Origin: Streptomyces sp. Isolate_45
GTDB taxonomy: Bacteria; Actinomycetota; Actinomycetes; Streptomycetales; Streptomycetaceae
Direction of reading: 5' to 3'
DNA length: 58,149 nt
Assembly: GCF_024721315.2 (NCBI RefSeq)
Contig: NZ_JANFAK020000044.1
Coordinates: 1-58,149, forward strand
This document shows positions 15,893 to 24,653 of the stretch, piece after piece (within the stretch, counting starts at the first letter, position 1; every line of letters begins with the position of its first letter). A program made the position numbers and the translations under genes. The notes under the pieces are model-generated. The model ran no database searches. It was not told the DNA's origin and saw only the letters and a program-made list of their open reading frames with translations.

Positions 15893-16663
15893 ATGCCGGG
15901 AGGCAGGCTCACCCAGCAGGAACGCCGCCAGATCGAGCTGGGAGTGGCCGACGGCCTTGCCTACGCCGAGATCGCCCGGGCGCTCGACCGCCCCACCTCC
16001 ACGGTCACGCGTGAAGTGATGCGAAACGGTGGCCCCACCGCCTACCGCGCCGACCTGGCCCACCGCGCCACCGAACGCCGGGCGCACCGTCGCAGGCAGC
16101 CTGCGCCCCGGGGAGCGGAAGCGCCGGCGCAGGCCCACGGCCGGGACTCCGAGGCCGTGCGCGAGTACGAGGAGGTGTTCGCGACCGTCTTCATGCAATC
16201 GGGCCTCCCCAGGATGACGGCCCGGGTGCTGGCCGGCCTCTACACCACCGACACCGGCAGTCTCACCGCGTCCGAACTCGCCGGGCGCCTGCAGATCAGC
16301 CCGGCCTCCGTGTCCAAGGCGATCGCGTTCCTCGAAAGTCAGGGGCTCATCCGCCGGGAACGCGACGAGCGGCGTCGCGAGCGTTATGTCGTCGACGACG
16401 ACGTCCTGTACCAGTCGACGATGGCGAGCGCCCGGGCCACCGCCCACCTCGGCGACGTCGCCCGGCAGGGCGTCGCCATCCTCGGCCCCCACACTCCGGC
16501 CGCCACCCGCCTGGAGAACATCGCCCGCTTCGTCACGTTCATTTCCGAGAGCATCGCCCGAGCCGCGGACCAGGCCCGCGAGGTCCTCCACACGAAGCCC
16601 GAAGGGGCCTCGGACGGCGCGCCCCGGCCGCATTCGGACCAGCCCGGTTCGGACCGGGGGTAA
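15893..16663 (+). CDS. MarR/GbsR-like regulator with N-terminal IS30-type HTH
   Basis: The 256-residue protein joins two DNA-binding modules. Residues about 5-45 (RLTQQERRQIELGVADGLAY, IARALDRPTSTVTREV) match the HTH_38 motif of IS30-type transposases and sigma-like HTHs. Residues about 90-180 form a winged HTH of the MarR/GbsR class (LTASELAGRLQISPASVSKAI). The ATG at 15893 has AAGGAG six bases upstream, which fixes the start. The fusion is not a transposase: no DDE core is present. It probably controls the adjacent divergent hydrolase and itself through the TTGCGTT sites. Confidence 0.8.
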   Translation: MPGGRLTQQERRQIELGVADGLAYAEIARALDRPTSTVTREVMRNGGPTAYRADLAHRATERRAHRRRQPAPRGAEAPAQAHGRDSEAVREYEEVFATVFMQSGLPRMTARVLAGLYTTDTGSLTASELAGRLQISPASVSKAIAFLESQGLIRRERDERRRERYVVDDDVLYQSTMASARATAHLGDVARQGVAILGPHTPAATRLENIARFVTFISESIARAADQAREVLHTKPEGASDGAPRPHSDQPGSDRG

Positions 16664-16709
16664 ACGAGACCGTTCGGGACGCGGGTACTGGGGCGGGGCG
16701 GGAGCGGCA

Positions 16710-16740
16710 GGGGTCGGCCGGCACGCCGGCCCCTGACCCC
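16710..16740. terminator. Hairpin between converging genes
   Basis: GGCCGGC (16716) pairs with GCCGGCC (16725), extended by GGGGTC/GACCCC with a three-base bulge. It lies between the MarR fusion and the mycothione reductase 3' end. Confidence 0.6.
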
Positions 16741-16765
16741 GCCCGGGGCGGGCTGGTCGGCGCCG

Positions 16766-18154
16766 TCAGGCCGACCCCGGGTCCTGCGCGAGATCCAGGT
16801 CGAGGAGCGCGTTCGAGACCGCCTCCGTGGGCGCCGGGTGGATCCACAGCGGGGTCCTCGCGAGCGCACCGGCGTCGATGCCGAAACTCATGGCGACCAC
16901 CAGCGGTTGGATCAGGCTCGTGGCCTGCGGGCCCATGATGTGCGCGCCCAGCAGCTGCCCGGTGCGGCGGTCCGCGAGAACCTTGCAGAAGCCGGTGTCG
17001 TCCTCCAGGGCCCAGCCGTAGGCGGTGTCCGAGAAGGGGCGCACGGAGACCGCGTAGTCGAGGCCGTCCTGCCGGCACTGCTCCTCGGTCCGGCCGACCT
17101 GCGCGATCTGGGGATGTGTGAACACCCCGGCGGGGACTGCCTCGTGGGAGGTGCGGACCAGGTCGTCGGGATGCAGAAGGTTGTGCGCCACCACCCGCGC
17201 CTCCCGGTTCGCGACGTGCTTGAGCGGGAAGGACGTGCAGACGTCACCGAGGGCGAACACCCCCGGGACGCCGGTCCGTTGGAAGTCGTCGACGACGACC
17301 CGGCCGTCGTCGTGCAGGTCGATACCGGCCCGGCGGGCGTCGATCCGGTCGCTGTTCGGAATGCGCCCGGCCGCGACCAGCAGGGTGTCCGCCTCCACGG
17401 CCGTGCCGTCGTCCAGCACCAGGCGCAGCCGCCCCGGCTCGCCCTCCACGCGGGTGAGTGCCGTTCCCGTGCGCACGTCGTACCGGTCGGAGGCGATCTT
17501 CGTGTAAGCGGTGGCGACCGCCTCGTCCTGTGCGGAGAGCAGGGTGTCCTCCTGCTCGATGATCGTGATGCGGCTGCCCGCGGCGTGGAAGACGTGCGCG
17601 AGCTCGGCTGCGATGTAGCCGCCGCCCAGAACCGCCAGGTGTCGTGGCGGGCGGTCCAGGCGCATCACCGTGTCGGAGGTCTCGTACGGCAGCCCCGAGT
17701 CGCGTACCGGCGGAGGTACGGCCGGGCGGCTGCCGACGGCGACGACGACCTGCTCCCCGCGGACCTCGACGGCGTCCGCGCCGCTCCCGACGGTCAGTGT
17801 GCGGTCTCCGGTGAAGCGGGCCCGTCCCTTGAGGACGTCGATGTTCGGGGCGTCGCGGCGGCCCTGCTCCCCCTCGGCGGCCTGCTGGTCCAGGCGCCCG
17901 AAGACCCGGTCCCGGACGGCGGACCAGTCGACGCCGCTCAGCCGTGCCCGTACGCCGAACCGGTCGGCGTCGCGGATCCCGGCGGCGAGGTCCGCGACGT
18001 GCACGAGCATCTTGCTGGGGATGCAGCCGCGGTTCAGGCAGGTGCCGCCGAAGGGGCCCTCGTCGACGAGGGCCACCCGTAGGTGGGAGAAACGGTCGTC
18101 CACGAGGGCGTTGCCGGAGCCCGCCCCCACGATCACCAGCTCATGAGTACGCAT
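16766..18154 (-). CDS. mtr: Mycothione reductase
   Basis: This flavin disulfide reductase keeps mycothiol reduced with NADPH in the actinobacterial cytosol. Its 462 residues match the family. The FAD-binding GAGSGN is at 10-15 and the redox-active Cys39-X4-Cys44 is in GGTCLNRGCIPSK. The NADPH motif GGGYIAAELAHVF is central, ALGDVC binds FAD, and the C-terminal HPAPTE carries the catalytic His-Glu pair. The start at 18154 is supported by TACGTT exactly six bases upstream, so the mRNA is probably leaderless; the open frame to 18226 is an extension without homology. It lies downstream of a flavodoxin-type gene but is separated from it by a terminator. Confidence 0.93.
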   Translation of the reverse strand: MRTHELVIVGAGSGNALVDDRFSHLRVALVDEGPFGGTCLNRGCIPSKMLVHVADLAAGIRDADRFGVRARLSGVDWSAVRDRVFGRLDQQAAEGEQGRRDAPNIDVLKGRARFTGDRTLTVGSGADAVEVRGEQVVVAVGSRPAVPPPVRDSGLPYETSDTVMRLDRPPRHLAVLGGGYIAAELAHVFHAAGSRITIIEQEDTLLSAQDEAVATAYTKIASDRYDVRTGTALTRVEGEPGRLRLVLDDGTAVEADTLLVAAGRIPNSDRIDARRAGIDLHDDGRVVVDDFQRTGVPGVFALGDVCTSFPLKHVANREARVVAHNLLHPDDLVRTSHEAVPAGVFTHPQIAQVGRTEEQCRQDGLDYAVSVRPFSDTAYGWALEDDTGFCKVLADRRTGQLLGAHIMGPQATSLIQPLVVAMSFGIDAGALARTPLWIHPAPTEAVSNALLDLDLAQDPGSA

Positions 18155-18227
18155 CGGCGGAACGTACCCCCGCATTGCGGATGTATCCGCCAACGGCACG
18201 CGCCCCGCCGTGTCCGTGCCTGCCACC

Positions 18228-18256
18228 AGCGGCAGGCCATCGGTCGGCCTGCCGCT
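18228..18256 (-). terminator. Hairpin terminator after the flavodoxin-type gene
   Basis: Perfect 11-bp arms AGCGGCAGGCC and GGCCTGCCGCT enclose a 7-base loop, 52 bases after the stop at 18308 and before the mycothione reductase promoter. Confidence 0.8.
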
Positions 18257-18307
18257 CGCCGACGTCGGGCTCCGGCCCGGCGGGGGGATTCCCTCGCGTG
18301 GCGGGCG

Positions 18308-18931
18308 TCAGGAGGGCGGGTAGGCGGCGTACTTGAGGCGGCGGGCGAGGTGGGCCGCGTTCGAGGCGAGGGTCGCCGTGGTGGCCGCCGTCTTCTCGGG
18401 AGTCTTGTCGAGATCCTGGTAGTCGGTGCCCTGCATCGCCTCGCCGACCCAGTAGGTGACGGCGTTCGCCGGCAGGGTGAAACCGCAGTCGTTCAGGCCT
18501 TGGAACAGTTCGGCGCTCACGTGGTGCGCGCCGTCCTCGTTGCCCACCACGCACACACCGGCGACCTTGCCGTAGGTGAGCATGCGGCCCTCTTCGTCGC
18601 TCTCGCCGATCTCGGCGTTCAGGCGTTCCAGGACCCGCTGGGCGACGCTGGACGGATGCCCGACCCAGATCGGCGTGGACAGGATCAGGATGTCCGTACC
18701 CAGGATCGTCTCCCGGATCTCCGGCCAGAAGTCACCCTCGCCCATGTCGACCGCCACTCCGGGGCGGACGTCGTGGTCGGCGACGCGGATCACCTTGCCG
18801 CTCACGCCGTGGTCGGCGAGGGCCTCCATGGTCTGTTCCGCCAGCAGCTGGGAGCTGGACGGCTCGGGGGACGGGGACAGGCTGCACACGAGGGCTACGG
18901 CGCGCAGCGGAGTGGTGTCGTTGGCTTCCAT
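18308..18931 (-). CDS. Flavodoxin-fold NAD(P)H-dependent FMN reductase-like protein
   Basis: The 207-residue cytosolic protein has the flavodoxin-fold order: a phosphate-binding loop (CSLSPSPEPSSSQLL, about residues 16-30), then ILILSTPIWVGHPSSVAQRVLERL, the FMN isoalloxazine-contact region of the NADPH-dependent FMN reductase/WrbA-like group, then VCVVGNEDGAHHV. Likely roles are quinone or flavin reduction. It is a monocistronic gene followed by a strong hairpin. Confidence 0.85.
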   Translation of the reverse strand: MEANDTTPLRAVALVCSLSPSPEPSSSQLLAEQTMEALADHGVSGKVIRVADHDVRPGVAVDMGEGDFWPEIRETILGTDILILSTPIWVGHPSSVAQRVLERLNAEIGESDEEGRMLTYGKVAGVCVVGNEDGAHHVSAELFQGLNDCGFTLPANAVTYWVGEAMQGTDYQDLDKTPEKTAATTATLASNAAHLARRLKYAAYPPS

Positions 18932-19111
18932 GGGACCCGCCTACCCGTAGAAACGCGTTCCGATCACGCGTCACCGGCCATCGAGCCAAATGCCCAACAA
19001 AATGTTGAAGGTGCAGACCATGTGAACACTCGGCGCGCATGCCCCGCCCACCTGTAGGGCATGAGCGAGCGACCGTGCCCCACCCCCTCCCTTCCGAACG
19101 GAGCTGCCGCG

Positions 19112-19300
19112 ATGCCCCTGTGGCTCACCGTCCTTGTCGTCCTCGGCGTCTGGGCCCTCGCGGCGACCGTCCTCGGTCTCCTGTTGGCCCGCCTCATCCA
19201 CCGCAATCCGGCCCCCGCCCTCCTCCCCGCGGTCGTGGAGGAGAGAAGATCCGTCCTGGTCATGGTCACGGTCACGGCGGGCCCGGCGAGGAGGGCCTGA
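19112..19300 (+). CDS. Small single-pass membrane protein
   Basis: This 62-residue protein has one transmembrane helix (about residues 4-27) followed by a basic RLIHR stop-transfer and a short cytoplasmic tail. GGAG lies nine bases upstream of the ATG at 19112. The frame is open from 19061, but the first 17 residues lack hydrophobic or conserved features. Function unknown. Confidence 0.5.
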   Translation: MPLWLTVLVVLGVWALAATVLGLLLARLIHRNPAPALLPAVVEERRSVLVMVTVTAGPARRA

Positions 19301-19318
19301 GCGGTCCGGGAATCTTCA

Positions 19319-19345
19319 TGGACCTTATGGATCTTATGGACCTTC
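19319..19345 (+). repeat. 12-bp tandem repeat
   Basis: ATGGACCTTATGGATCTTAT and a third partial unit (GGACCTTCGG) form a short tandem repeat between the small membrane protein and the acyl-CoA oxidase gene. No role is evident. Confidence 0.6.
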
Positions 19346-19425
19346 GGGATCGGATACGGGCGGCGGGGGTGCCCGCCACTCGTTCGTCCCCGGTTGATCG
19401 TCAGGCGGTGGGGTAGCGGAGCGGC

Positions 19426-21387
19426 ATGGCTCCCGAGAACGCATCCACCCCTGTGACCGGCTACGTACAGCCCGAGATCGACGTCGCCTCGCTGACCGCG
19501 GTGCTCGACGGCGAGTACGCCGGGATCCGTGACCTCGTCCGTACCAATCTGACGGAGCACGCCTCCGTGCTCGAAGAGGCCGACGAGCTCGGCATCGACG
19601 CCTTTCGCGAACGGGTGCGGGAGATCGTCGTCGAGATGGCCGCCACGGGCCAGACCGGCATGGGCTTTCCGCCCGAGTACGGCGGGGGCGGTGACGTCGG
19701 CGCCTCGATCGCCGCCTTCGAGACGCTGGCCTTCGGCGATCTGTCGGTCCTGGTGAAGGTCGGCGTGCAGTTCGGACTCTTCGGCGGCGCGATCCTGCAT
19801 CTGGGCACCGCCCGCCACCACGAGGCGTACCTCCCGGCCCTGATCACCGGCGAGCTCATGGGTTGCTTCGCGATGACCGAGACCGGGCACGGCTCCAACG
19901 TCCAGGCACTCGGCACCGTCGCCGAGTACGACCCCGCGAGCCGGGAGTTCGTCATCACCACTCCCGACGAACAGGCGCGCAAGGACTACATCGGCAACGC
20001 GGCCCGGCATGGCGAACTGGCCGTCGTCTTCGCGCAATTGGAGGTGGACGGCCAATCCCGGGGCGTGCACGCCTTCGTCGTCCCGCTGCGGGTCGAGGGA
20101 ACGCCGGCGCCCGGTGTCCGGATCGAGGACGACGGACGCAAGATGGGGCTCAACGGTGTGGACAACGGCCGCATCCGGTTCGACGGCGTACGGGTGCCGC
20201 GCGAGGCGCTGCTCAACAGGTTCGCCGACGTCACCCCCGACGGCGTCTACGAGAGTGCGATCGACGACCCCAACCGGCGCTTCTTCACCATGCTCGGCAC
20301 CCTCGTGCAGGGCCGCGTCAGCGTCGCGGGCGCCGGGATCAACGTCGCCAAGGTCGCGCTGACGATCGCCACGAAGTACGCCGTGCGGCGCCGGCAGTTC
20401 GAGGCGGACTCGGGCACCGGGGAACAGGTGCTCCTCGACTACGGCCTGCATCAACGCCGCCTGCTGCCGCTCATCGCCCGGACGTACGCCTTCCATGCCG
20501 CACAGGACGTCGTGCGCACTCAACTGCACGAGGTCTTCTCCGACATCGAGGACGACGCGCAGGCGCGACGCCGGCTCGAATCACGGGCCGCGGGCCTCAA
20601 GGCGCTCGGCACCTGGCACGCCACCCGGGTCGTCCAGGAGTGTCGCGAGGCGTGCGGCGGCGCCGGCTACCTCGCCGTCAACCGGTTCGCCGCCCTCAAG
20701 GGCGACAGCGACGTCTTCACCACCTTCGAGGGCGACAATCACGTCCTGCTGCAGCTGGTGGCGAAGGGCCTGCTCACCGATCACGCGAGCGAGTTCGAGG
20801 ACCTCGACCAGCTCGGCATGGTCCGGTACGTCACCAACCTCGCCGTCGAGACGGTCATCGAGCGGACCTCGGCGCACAAACTGCTCGAACGGGTACGGGA
20901 CCTCCTGCCCGGCGGCGAGGAATGGGACCGGGAGGCCGGCCTGCTCGACTCGGAGTACCAACTCGCCATGGTCCGTTTCCGCGAGGAGCACATGCTCGCC
21001 GGTCTGGCCCGGCGGATCAAACGCGGCATCGACCAGAAGCGCGATCCTGGCGCGGTCTTCTCCCAGGTCCAGGACCACGTCATCGCGCTCGCGCGTGCGC
21101 ACGTCGAGCGGCTGGTGACGGAGGCCTTCGTCGACCAGGTGCGCGCGCTGCCCGAAGGCGACGAGAAGGCTGCGCTCGGCCTTCTTTGCGACCTGTCCGC
21201 CCTGTCGACGATCGAGGCGGACCGGGCTTGGTTCATGGAGCACGGACGGCTGACCGTCCAGCGTTCCAAGGCGATCAGCCGCGAGGTGAACGACCTCTGC
21301 CGCAAGGTCCGTCCCCTCGCCGTCGACCTCGTCGACGCGTGGGGCGTCCCGACCGCGATGTTGAGGGCGCCGGACCTGGTGGGCTGA
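19426..21387 (+). CDS. Acyl-CoA oxidase/dehydrogenase-family flavoenzyme
   Basis: The 653-residue protein has the size and layout of acyl-CoA oxidases. An N-terminal helical domain is followed by CFAMTETGHGSNVQ (about residues 146-159, the FAD-contacting middle-domain motif). The catalytic-base region FEGDNHVLLQLVAKGLL is C-terminal (about 437-453), and a further helical domain is absent from ordinary 380-residue dehydrogenases. It would introduce the 2,3 double bond of acyl-CoAs in beta-oxidation, passing electrons to oxygen if a true oxidase. No beta-oxidation partner is adjacent. TAGCGG lies six bases before the ATG and GGAG also precedes it. Confidence 0.88.
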   Translation: MAPENASTPVTGYVQPEIDVASLTAVLDGEYAGIRDLVRTNLTEHASVLEEADELGIDAFRERVREIVVEMAATGQTGMGFPPEYGGGGDVGASIAAFETLAFGDLSVLVKVGVQFGLFGGAILHLGTARHHEAYLPALITGELMGCFAMTETGHGSNVQALGTVAEYDPASREFVITTPDEQARKDYIGNAARHGELAVVFAQLEVDGQSRGVHAFVVPLRVEGTPAPGVRIEDDGRKMGLNGVDNGRIRFDGVRVPREALLNRFADVTPDGVYESAIDDPNRRFFTMLGTLVQGRVSVAGAGINVAKVALTIATKYAVRRRQFEADSGTGEQVLLDYGLHQRRLLPLIARTYAFHAAQDVVRTQLHEVFSDIEDDAQARRRLESRAAGLKALGTWHATRVVQECREACGGAGYLAVNRFAALKGDSDVFTTFEGDNHVLLQLVAKGLLTDHASEFEDLDQLGMVRYVTNLAVETVIERTSAHKLLERVRDLLPGGEEWDREAGLLDSEYQLAMVRFREEHMLAGLARRIKRGIDQKRDPGAVFSQVQDHVIALARAHVERLVTEAFVDQVRALPEGDEKAALGLLCDLSALSTIEADRAWFMEHGRLTVQRSKAISREVNDLCRKVRPLAVDLVDAWGVPTAMLRAPDLVG

Positions 21388-21429
21388 GCCGGGCCGAGTC
21401 GTGCGACCCGGTTCGCGTCGGGCGCGACA

Positions 21430-21492
21430 CCGCCTCGGCCGGTGGCCCGGACCCCCCGCGGTATCGGGGGTTCGGGCCACCGGCCGAGGCGG
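21430..21492. terminator. Strong bidirectional terminator
   Basis: Arms of about 27 bp (CCGCCTCGGCCGGTGGCCCG and CGGGCCACCGGCCGAGGCGG plus inner CCCC/GGGG) lie between the converging acyl-CoA oxidase and small membrane protein genes. Confidence 0.9.
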
Positions 21493-21511
21493 CACCGGTG
21501 CGGGGCTCAGA

Positions 21512-21784
21512 TCACGCGCCGGCCACGATGGCGCCGAGGACCATGCCACCGACGAGGCCGACGGCGCTCACCACTATGGCGATCGTGGCGAGCCGTTCGT
21601 GTCGGACGGCTTTGGCGACGATGGCCAGCACCAGGCCGATCACACCGAACACGATCGGCAGGAAGATCAGGGCGATCACACCCAGCACGATCGCGATGAT
21701 GCTGAGGACGTTGCCGGTCGACGCGCCGCTCGGGGCGCCGCCGGTCCCCTGTCCGGTGGGCTGGTTACCGTACTGCGTCGTCAT
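21512..21784 (-). CDS. Small membrane protein, DUF4190-like
   Basis: The 90-residue product has a Gly/Thr/Gln-rich cytoplasmic N-terminus, two hydrophobic segments (about residues 26-52 and 62-88) and a short KAVRHER loop. This layout is typical of DUF4190-type proteins. GGAG lies nine bases before the ATG at 21784 and fixes the start. Function unknown. Confidence 0.75.
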   Translation of the reverse strand: MTTQYGNQPTGQGTGGAPSGASTGNVLSIIAIVLGVIALIFLPIVFGVIGLVLAIVAKAVRHERLATIAIVVSAVGLVGGMVLGAIVAGA

Positions 21785-21985
21785 CTTCCACTCCTTCGGA
21801 ACGATCAACCGGAAACCTGGTCCGAAGAGGACCGGCCTAGCCCGCGATTACCCCGAAGTCCGTTGAGAATGCCGCCACTTGGGAACTCGCGTGCGGGCCG
21901 ATGAGCCGGTGGCGTCCTGGAGTCCAGGAGTCCAGGAGTCGGCGGTGACCGCCGCCGGTCCGGATGGCGACCGGGTGAGGTCGTC

Positions 21986-22936
21986 CTACAGGACGCCCCG
22001 GTGCCCCAGGTCGCGGCCGCTCCCGGGGGCCGCCCGGTCCAGGGCGTCCGGAACACCGACCAGCCCCTGGGGCAGGTACCGCGAGTGGACGTCGAGCGTC
22101 CACCCGTGCGCCTGGACCGCGAGAGCCGTGGCGGCGAGGGCGCCCAGGGGCAGCAGGGTCCGGGACGCGGGATCGTCCCCGACGTTCCGCCGGTACTCCA
22201 GCAGCCGGGCCACGAGGGCCTGCTCGAAGGCGGCCCGATCGTCGTCGAGCAGCACGCGGAGCAGGCGCTGGTCGGGCGTGAGGGTGCCTGCGGCGTCGAG
22301 CCCCTGCGCTGCTGCCGCGCGCTCCTCGGTGGTGGGCAGGCACAGCGGCACCGTCGGCCGGCGGTTCCCGAGGTGGCCCGAGGGGGTCAGGTAGCGGCTC
22401 AGTGCGTCCATCTGCGCGAGGTCGGTCACGAGTGACGCGGACTCGAACCGCGAGTAGGGCACTCCGTCACGGATCGCGGGCGCGTAGTCCTCCCGCAGCA
22501 GGAGGCCGATCACCAGCCGATGGTCCCACACGCGCCCGCTCACCAGGGCGAGTTCGAAGGCGTCCACCCACGACCGGGCCGTCGGTGCCTCCGAGGCCAC
22601 GGCATCGAAGTCCTTGTCCTCGGTGGTCAGCGTCTCATCGATGAGCGGGAAGAGAAGCTCCTGGTCACCGCCCGGGAAGCAGCCCCAACTCAGCAGGCCG
22701 AGCGAGCACTCCGCAGCCGTGTGCAGGACGTTCCGCAGTTGCCCGTCGGGGGCCGCGCCCGCCGCGATGGCGGCTGCCGCGTGGTCGAGGAGTTCGTCAC
22801 GCATCTCGTACAGGGGCCCCATGGACAGTCCGCCGTACTGCATCCAGTGCCACCGGCCGAAGGTACGTCGGCGTATGTCCTCAAGCGCCTCTGTCAGCCG
22901 CTCGGCATTGATGTCGTGGGGAGTCACTTCCGGCAC
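21986..22936 (-). CDS. Immunity protein, Imm49-like
   Basis: The 316-residue soluble protein resembles the Imm49 family of polymorphic-toxin immunity proteins: a central ARSWVDAFELALVSGRVWDH (family form WLxAFxLAxVCRD), then the ending SRTLLPLGALAATALAVQAHGWTLDVHSRYLPQGL. In that family the protein neutralises a cognate secreted toxin. No toxin gene is visible next to it, so it may be an orphan immunity gene. It starts with GTG and has AAAGGG upstream. Confidence 0.7.
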   Translation of the reverse strand: MPEVTPHDINAERLTEALEDIRRRTFGRWHWMQYGGLSMGPLYEMRDELLDHAAAAIAAGAAPDGQLRNVLHTAAECSLGLLSWGCFPGGDQELLFPLIDETLTTEDKDFDAVASEAPTARSWVDAFELALVSGRVWDHRLVIGLLLREDYAPAIRDGVPYSRFESASLVTDLAQMDALSRYLTPSGHLGNRRPTVPLCLPTTEERAAAAQGLDAAGTLTPDQRLLRVLLDDDRAAFEQALVARLLEYRRNVGDDPASRTLLPLGALAATALAVQAHGWTLDVHSRYLPQGLVGVPDALDRAAPGSGRDLGHRGVL

Positions 22937-23128
22937 TGCCGCCGCCCTTTCGTGATCACGTCGGTTGAACGGGGCACGCTACCAGCGGGGTCCGACGCCG
23001 ATGCCCTTCACCGCGCGCCGACGACGGTGCCGGCGCACCGAGGGGCGCTCCGTAGCGCGCGGCGTCGGCCCCGGCCCGTGGAGGGACGGGGCAGCGGGGT
23101 CCCACGACAACAGCGGTACCCGGCAGGG

Positions 23129-23902
23129 TCAGTTGGAAGTCGGGCGAAGGACCAGGCAGACGAAACCGAAGCTGTCCCGGTAGGAGCGCAGCCATTCTTC
23201 GCGGCGGGTGGTGGCCGTCTCAAGGGCTTCGGAGCTGTTCGGATCATCAGGATGGTCCAGTGCCCAGGAAGCCAACGACCCCCAGCACGCCCACTCGTAG
23301 TCGTCCAGTTCCCGACGGGTGCTGACGTGGCCGTGGACAGGTACCCATCCATCGGCGGTCACACGGTCCAAGGTGGTCGCCAGGTCGGTGAGGTCACCGA
23401 GCATTCCGACGGCCGCCGGGGACGGTTCATCCGCCCAGAATCCCTCACCGACCAGGACGCGGCCGCCCGGAGCCAGGTGGTTGCGTGCTGCCGCGAGTGT
23501 GGGGAGCAGGCCGCCGAACGCATGGGTGGATCCGATGCTGAGCACCAAGTCGAACGGGTGCGGGGAGGCGAAGTCCGCGGCTGCCCGATGGTGGAGCTTC
23601 AGACGTTCTCGCACGCCGCGCTCGCCCGCGGCCTCATGGGCCCGCGCCAGGGCGTCTTCGGAGGTGTCGACGCCTTCGGCACGCAGTCCGGGGCCGGCGG
23701 ACAGGGCTCGGAGGAGCCATTCACCTCCTCCGCAGCCGAGATCGAGCACCTGTGCGTCGTCGTGGGGGATGCCGTGGCCGAGGAGTTCGCGCACCGAGTC
23801 GTCGTCGAGCGGAGACCTGATCGGATGGTTGGCATGGGCGATCCCGGACACGTGTTCACGATTCACCACCGCAGCCTGCCATCGCCGGAAGTTCTGACGC
23901 AT
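23129..23902 (-). CDS. Class I SAM-dependent methyltransferase
   Basis: The 257-residue protein has the Rossmann methyltransferase motifs: VLDLGCGGGEWLLRAL (motif I, about residues 52-67), GVDTSEDALARAHEAA (motif II region) and FDLVLSIGSTHAFGG (motif IV). LAPGGRVLVGEGFW is the post-III strand. Substrate unknown; the overall form resembles small-molecule methyltransferases. It stands alone on the minus strand. Confidence 0.88.
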   Translation of the reverse strand: MRQNFRRWQAAVVNREHVSGIAHANHPIRSPLDDDSVRELLGHGIPHDDAQVLDLGCGGGEWLLRALSAGPGLRAEGVDTSEDALARAHEAAGERGVRERLKLHHRAAADFASPHPFDLVLSIGSTHAFGGLLPTLAAARNHLAPGGRVLVGEGFWADEPSPAAVGMLGDLTDLATTLDRVTADGWVPVHGHVSTRRELDDYEWACWGSLASWALDHPDDPNSSEALETATTRREEWLRSYRDSFGFVCLVLRPTSN

Positions 23903-24074
23903 CCCATTTCCCGGCCGAGGAGAAGACCGTGCCCGTCATCGCAGGCCTTGACCGCCCTCACGGCGATTCGGGCCGCGCCAGGGTGCGCCGGAAGTCCCCG
24001 CCGGGGACCGTGGGCCGATGCGCGGTGGGCAGGTTCGAGGTGCCCCGCGAGCGGGTCGGGCGCAGGCTGGACCC

Positions 24075-24290
24075 ATGCCCGACCAGACGGAGATCGTCGT
24101 CCACCCCGTGTCGCCCCAGGGCGGCCGGAAGGTGACCGTGCATGCGCTGGGTGTGGACGCCGACCTAGGGCGCGCCCACACACCCGGTGACGTGTCGGAG
24201 TTCCTGCGGCGCGCCGGCCTTGAGGACGTGGACCTCTCCGAGGACGGCCCGATCCGCTGGGAAGGCGGCGGCCCCGAGGTGTGGACCTGA
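24075..24290 (+). CDS. Small conserved hypothetical protein
   Basis: This 71-residue acidic protein contains EIVVHPVSPQGGRKVTVHAL, GDVSEFLRRAGLEDVDL and a C-terminal WEGGGPEVWT. I recall similar short Streptomyces proteins without an assigned function. CAGGCT lies six bases before the ATG, a near match to the local leaderless pattern. There is no signal peptide or membrane helix. Confidence 0.65.
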   Translation: MPDQTEIVVHPVSPQGGRKVTVHALGVDADLGRAHTPGDVSEFLRRAGLEDVDLSEDGPIRWEGGGPEVWT

Positions 24291-24313
24291 GCCGTACGAT
24301 CGCCGCCACCGGG

Positions 24314-24355
24314 CCATACGAACGTATAGGGCCGATGCGCCATACGGTCGTATGG
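24314..24355. promoter_or_regulatory. Pair of CCATACG-N2-CGTATGG palindromes
   Basis: CCATACGAACGTATAGG (24314-24330) and CCATACGGTCGTATGG (24340-24355) have centres 26 bp apart. The second is a perfect 7-bp-arm palindrome. They lie in a 363-base stretch between converging genes that otherwise holds only a terminator and no recognised gene, so what they regulate is unclear. Confidence 0.7.
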
Positions 24356-24498
24356 ATCCGCTTCGATCGGATGCTCCACCCCGACGGTGGATCGGTGAGC
24401 AGAATGCCGGCGAACGAGGGTTTGGCGACGACGGTCCGGGACACACGCGCGGGTACGGTGGACGCCTCAGGAGACGGGCGGCCACCGCGGCTGGGTGA

Positions 24499-24537
24499 CC
24501 GCAGGCGGCTCCCCTCCCCCCTGGGAGTCGCCTGCGG
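24499..24537. terminator. Bidirectional hairpin terminator
   Basis: Arms CCGCAGGCGGCTCCC and GGGAGTCGCCTGCGG (14 of 15 pairs) enclose a pyrimidine loop between the converging genes ending at 24290 and 24654. Confidence 0.8.
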
Positions 24538-24653
24538 CCCGCCGACCCCCACACCGCGGCATCAGCATCGCGCGACAAAGGGGCACGCCGGGGCATCGTC
24601 CGCCGCGTACGACGAAGCCGCGTCCGACGAACTCGCGCCCCACCCCCGGAGCC

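Noticed and set aside
15639..15893. Minus-strand 84-codon ORF in the AT-rich spacer
   Set aside because: Its Asn/Gln-rich translation reflects the AT-rich operator region; no ribosome binding site and no homology.
15893..16663. IS30-family transposase
   Set aside because: Only the N-terminal HTH resembles IS30; there is no DDE catalytic core and no terminal inverted repeats, and the rest is a MarR/GbsR domain.
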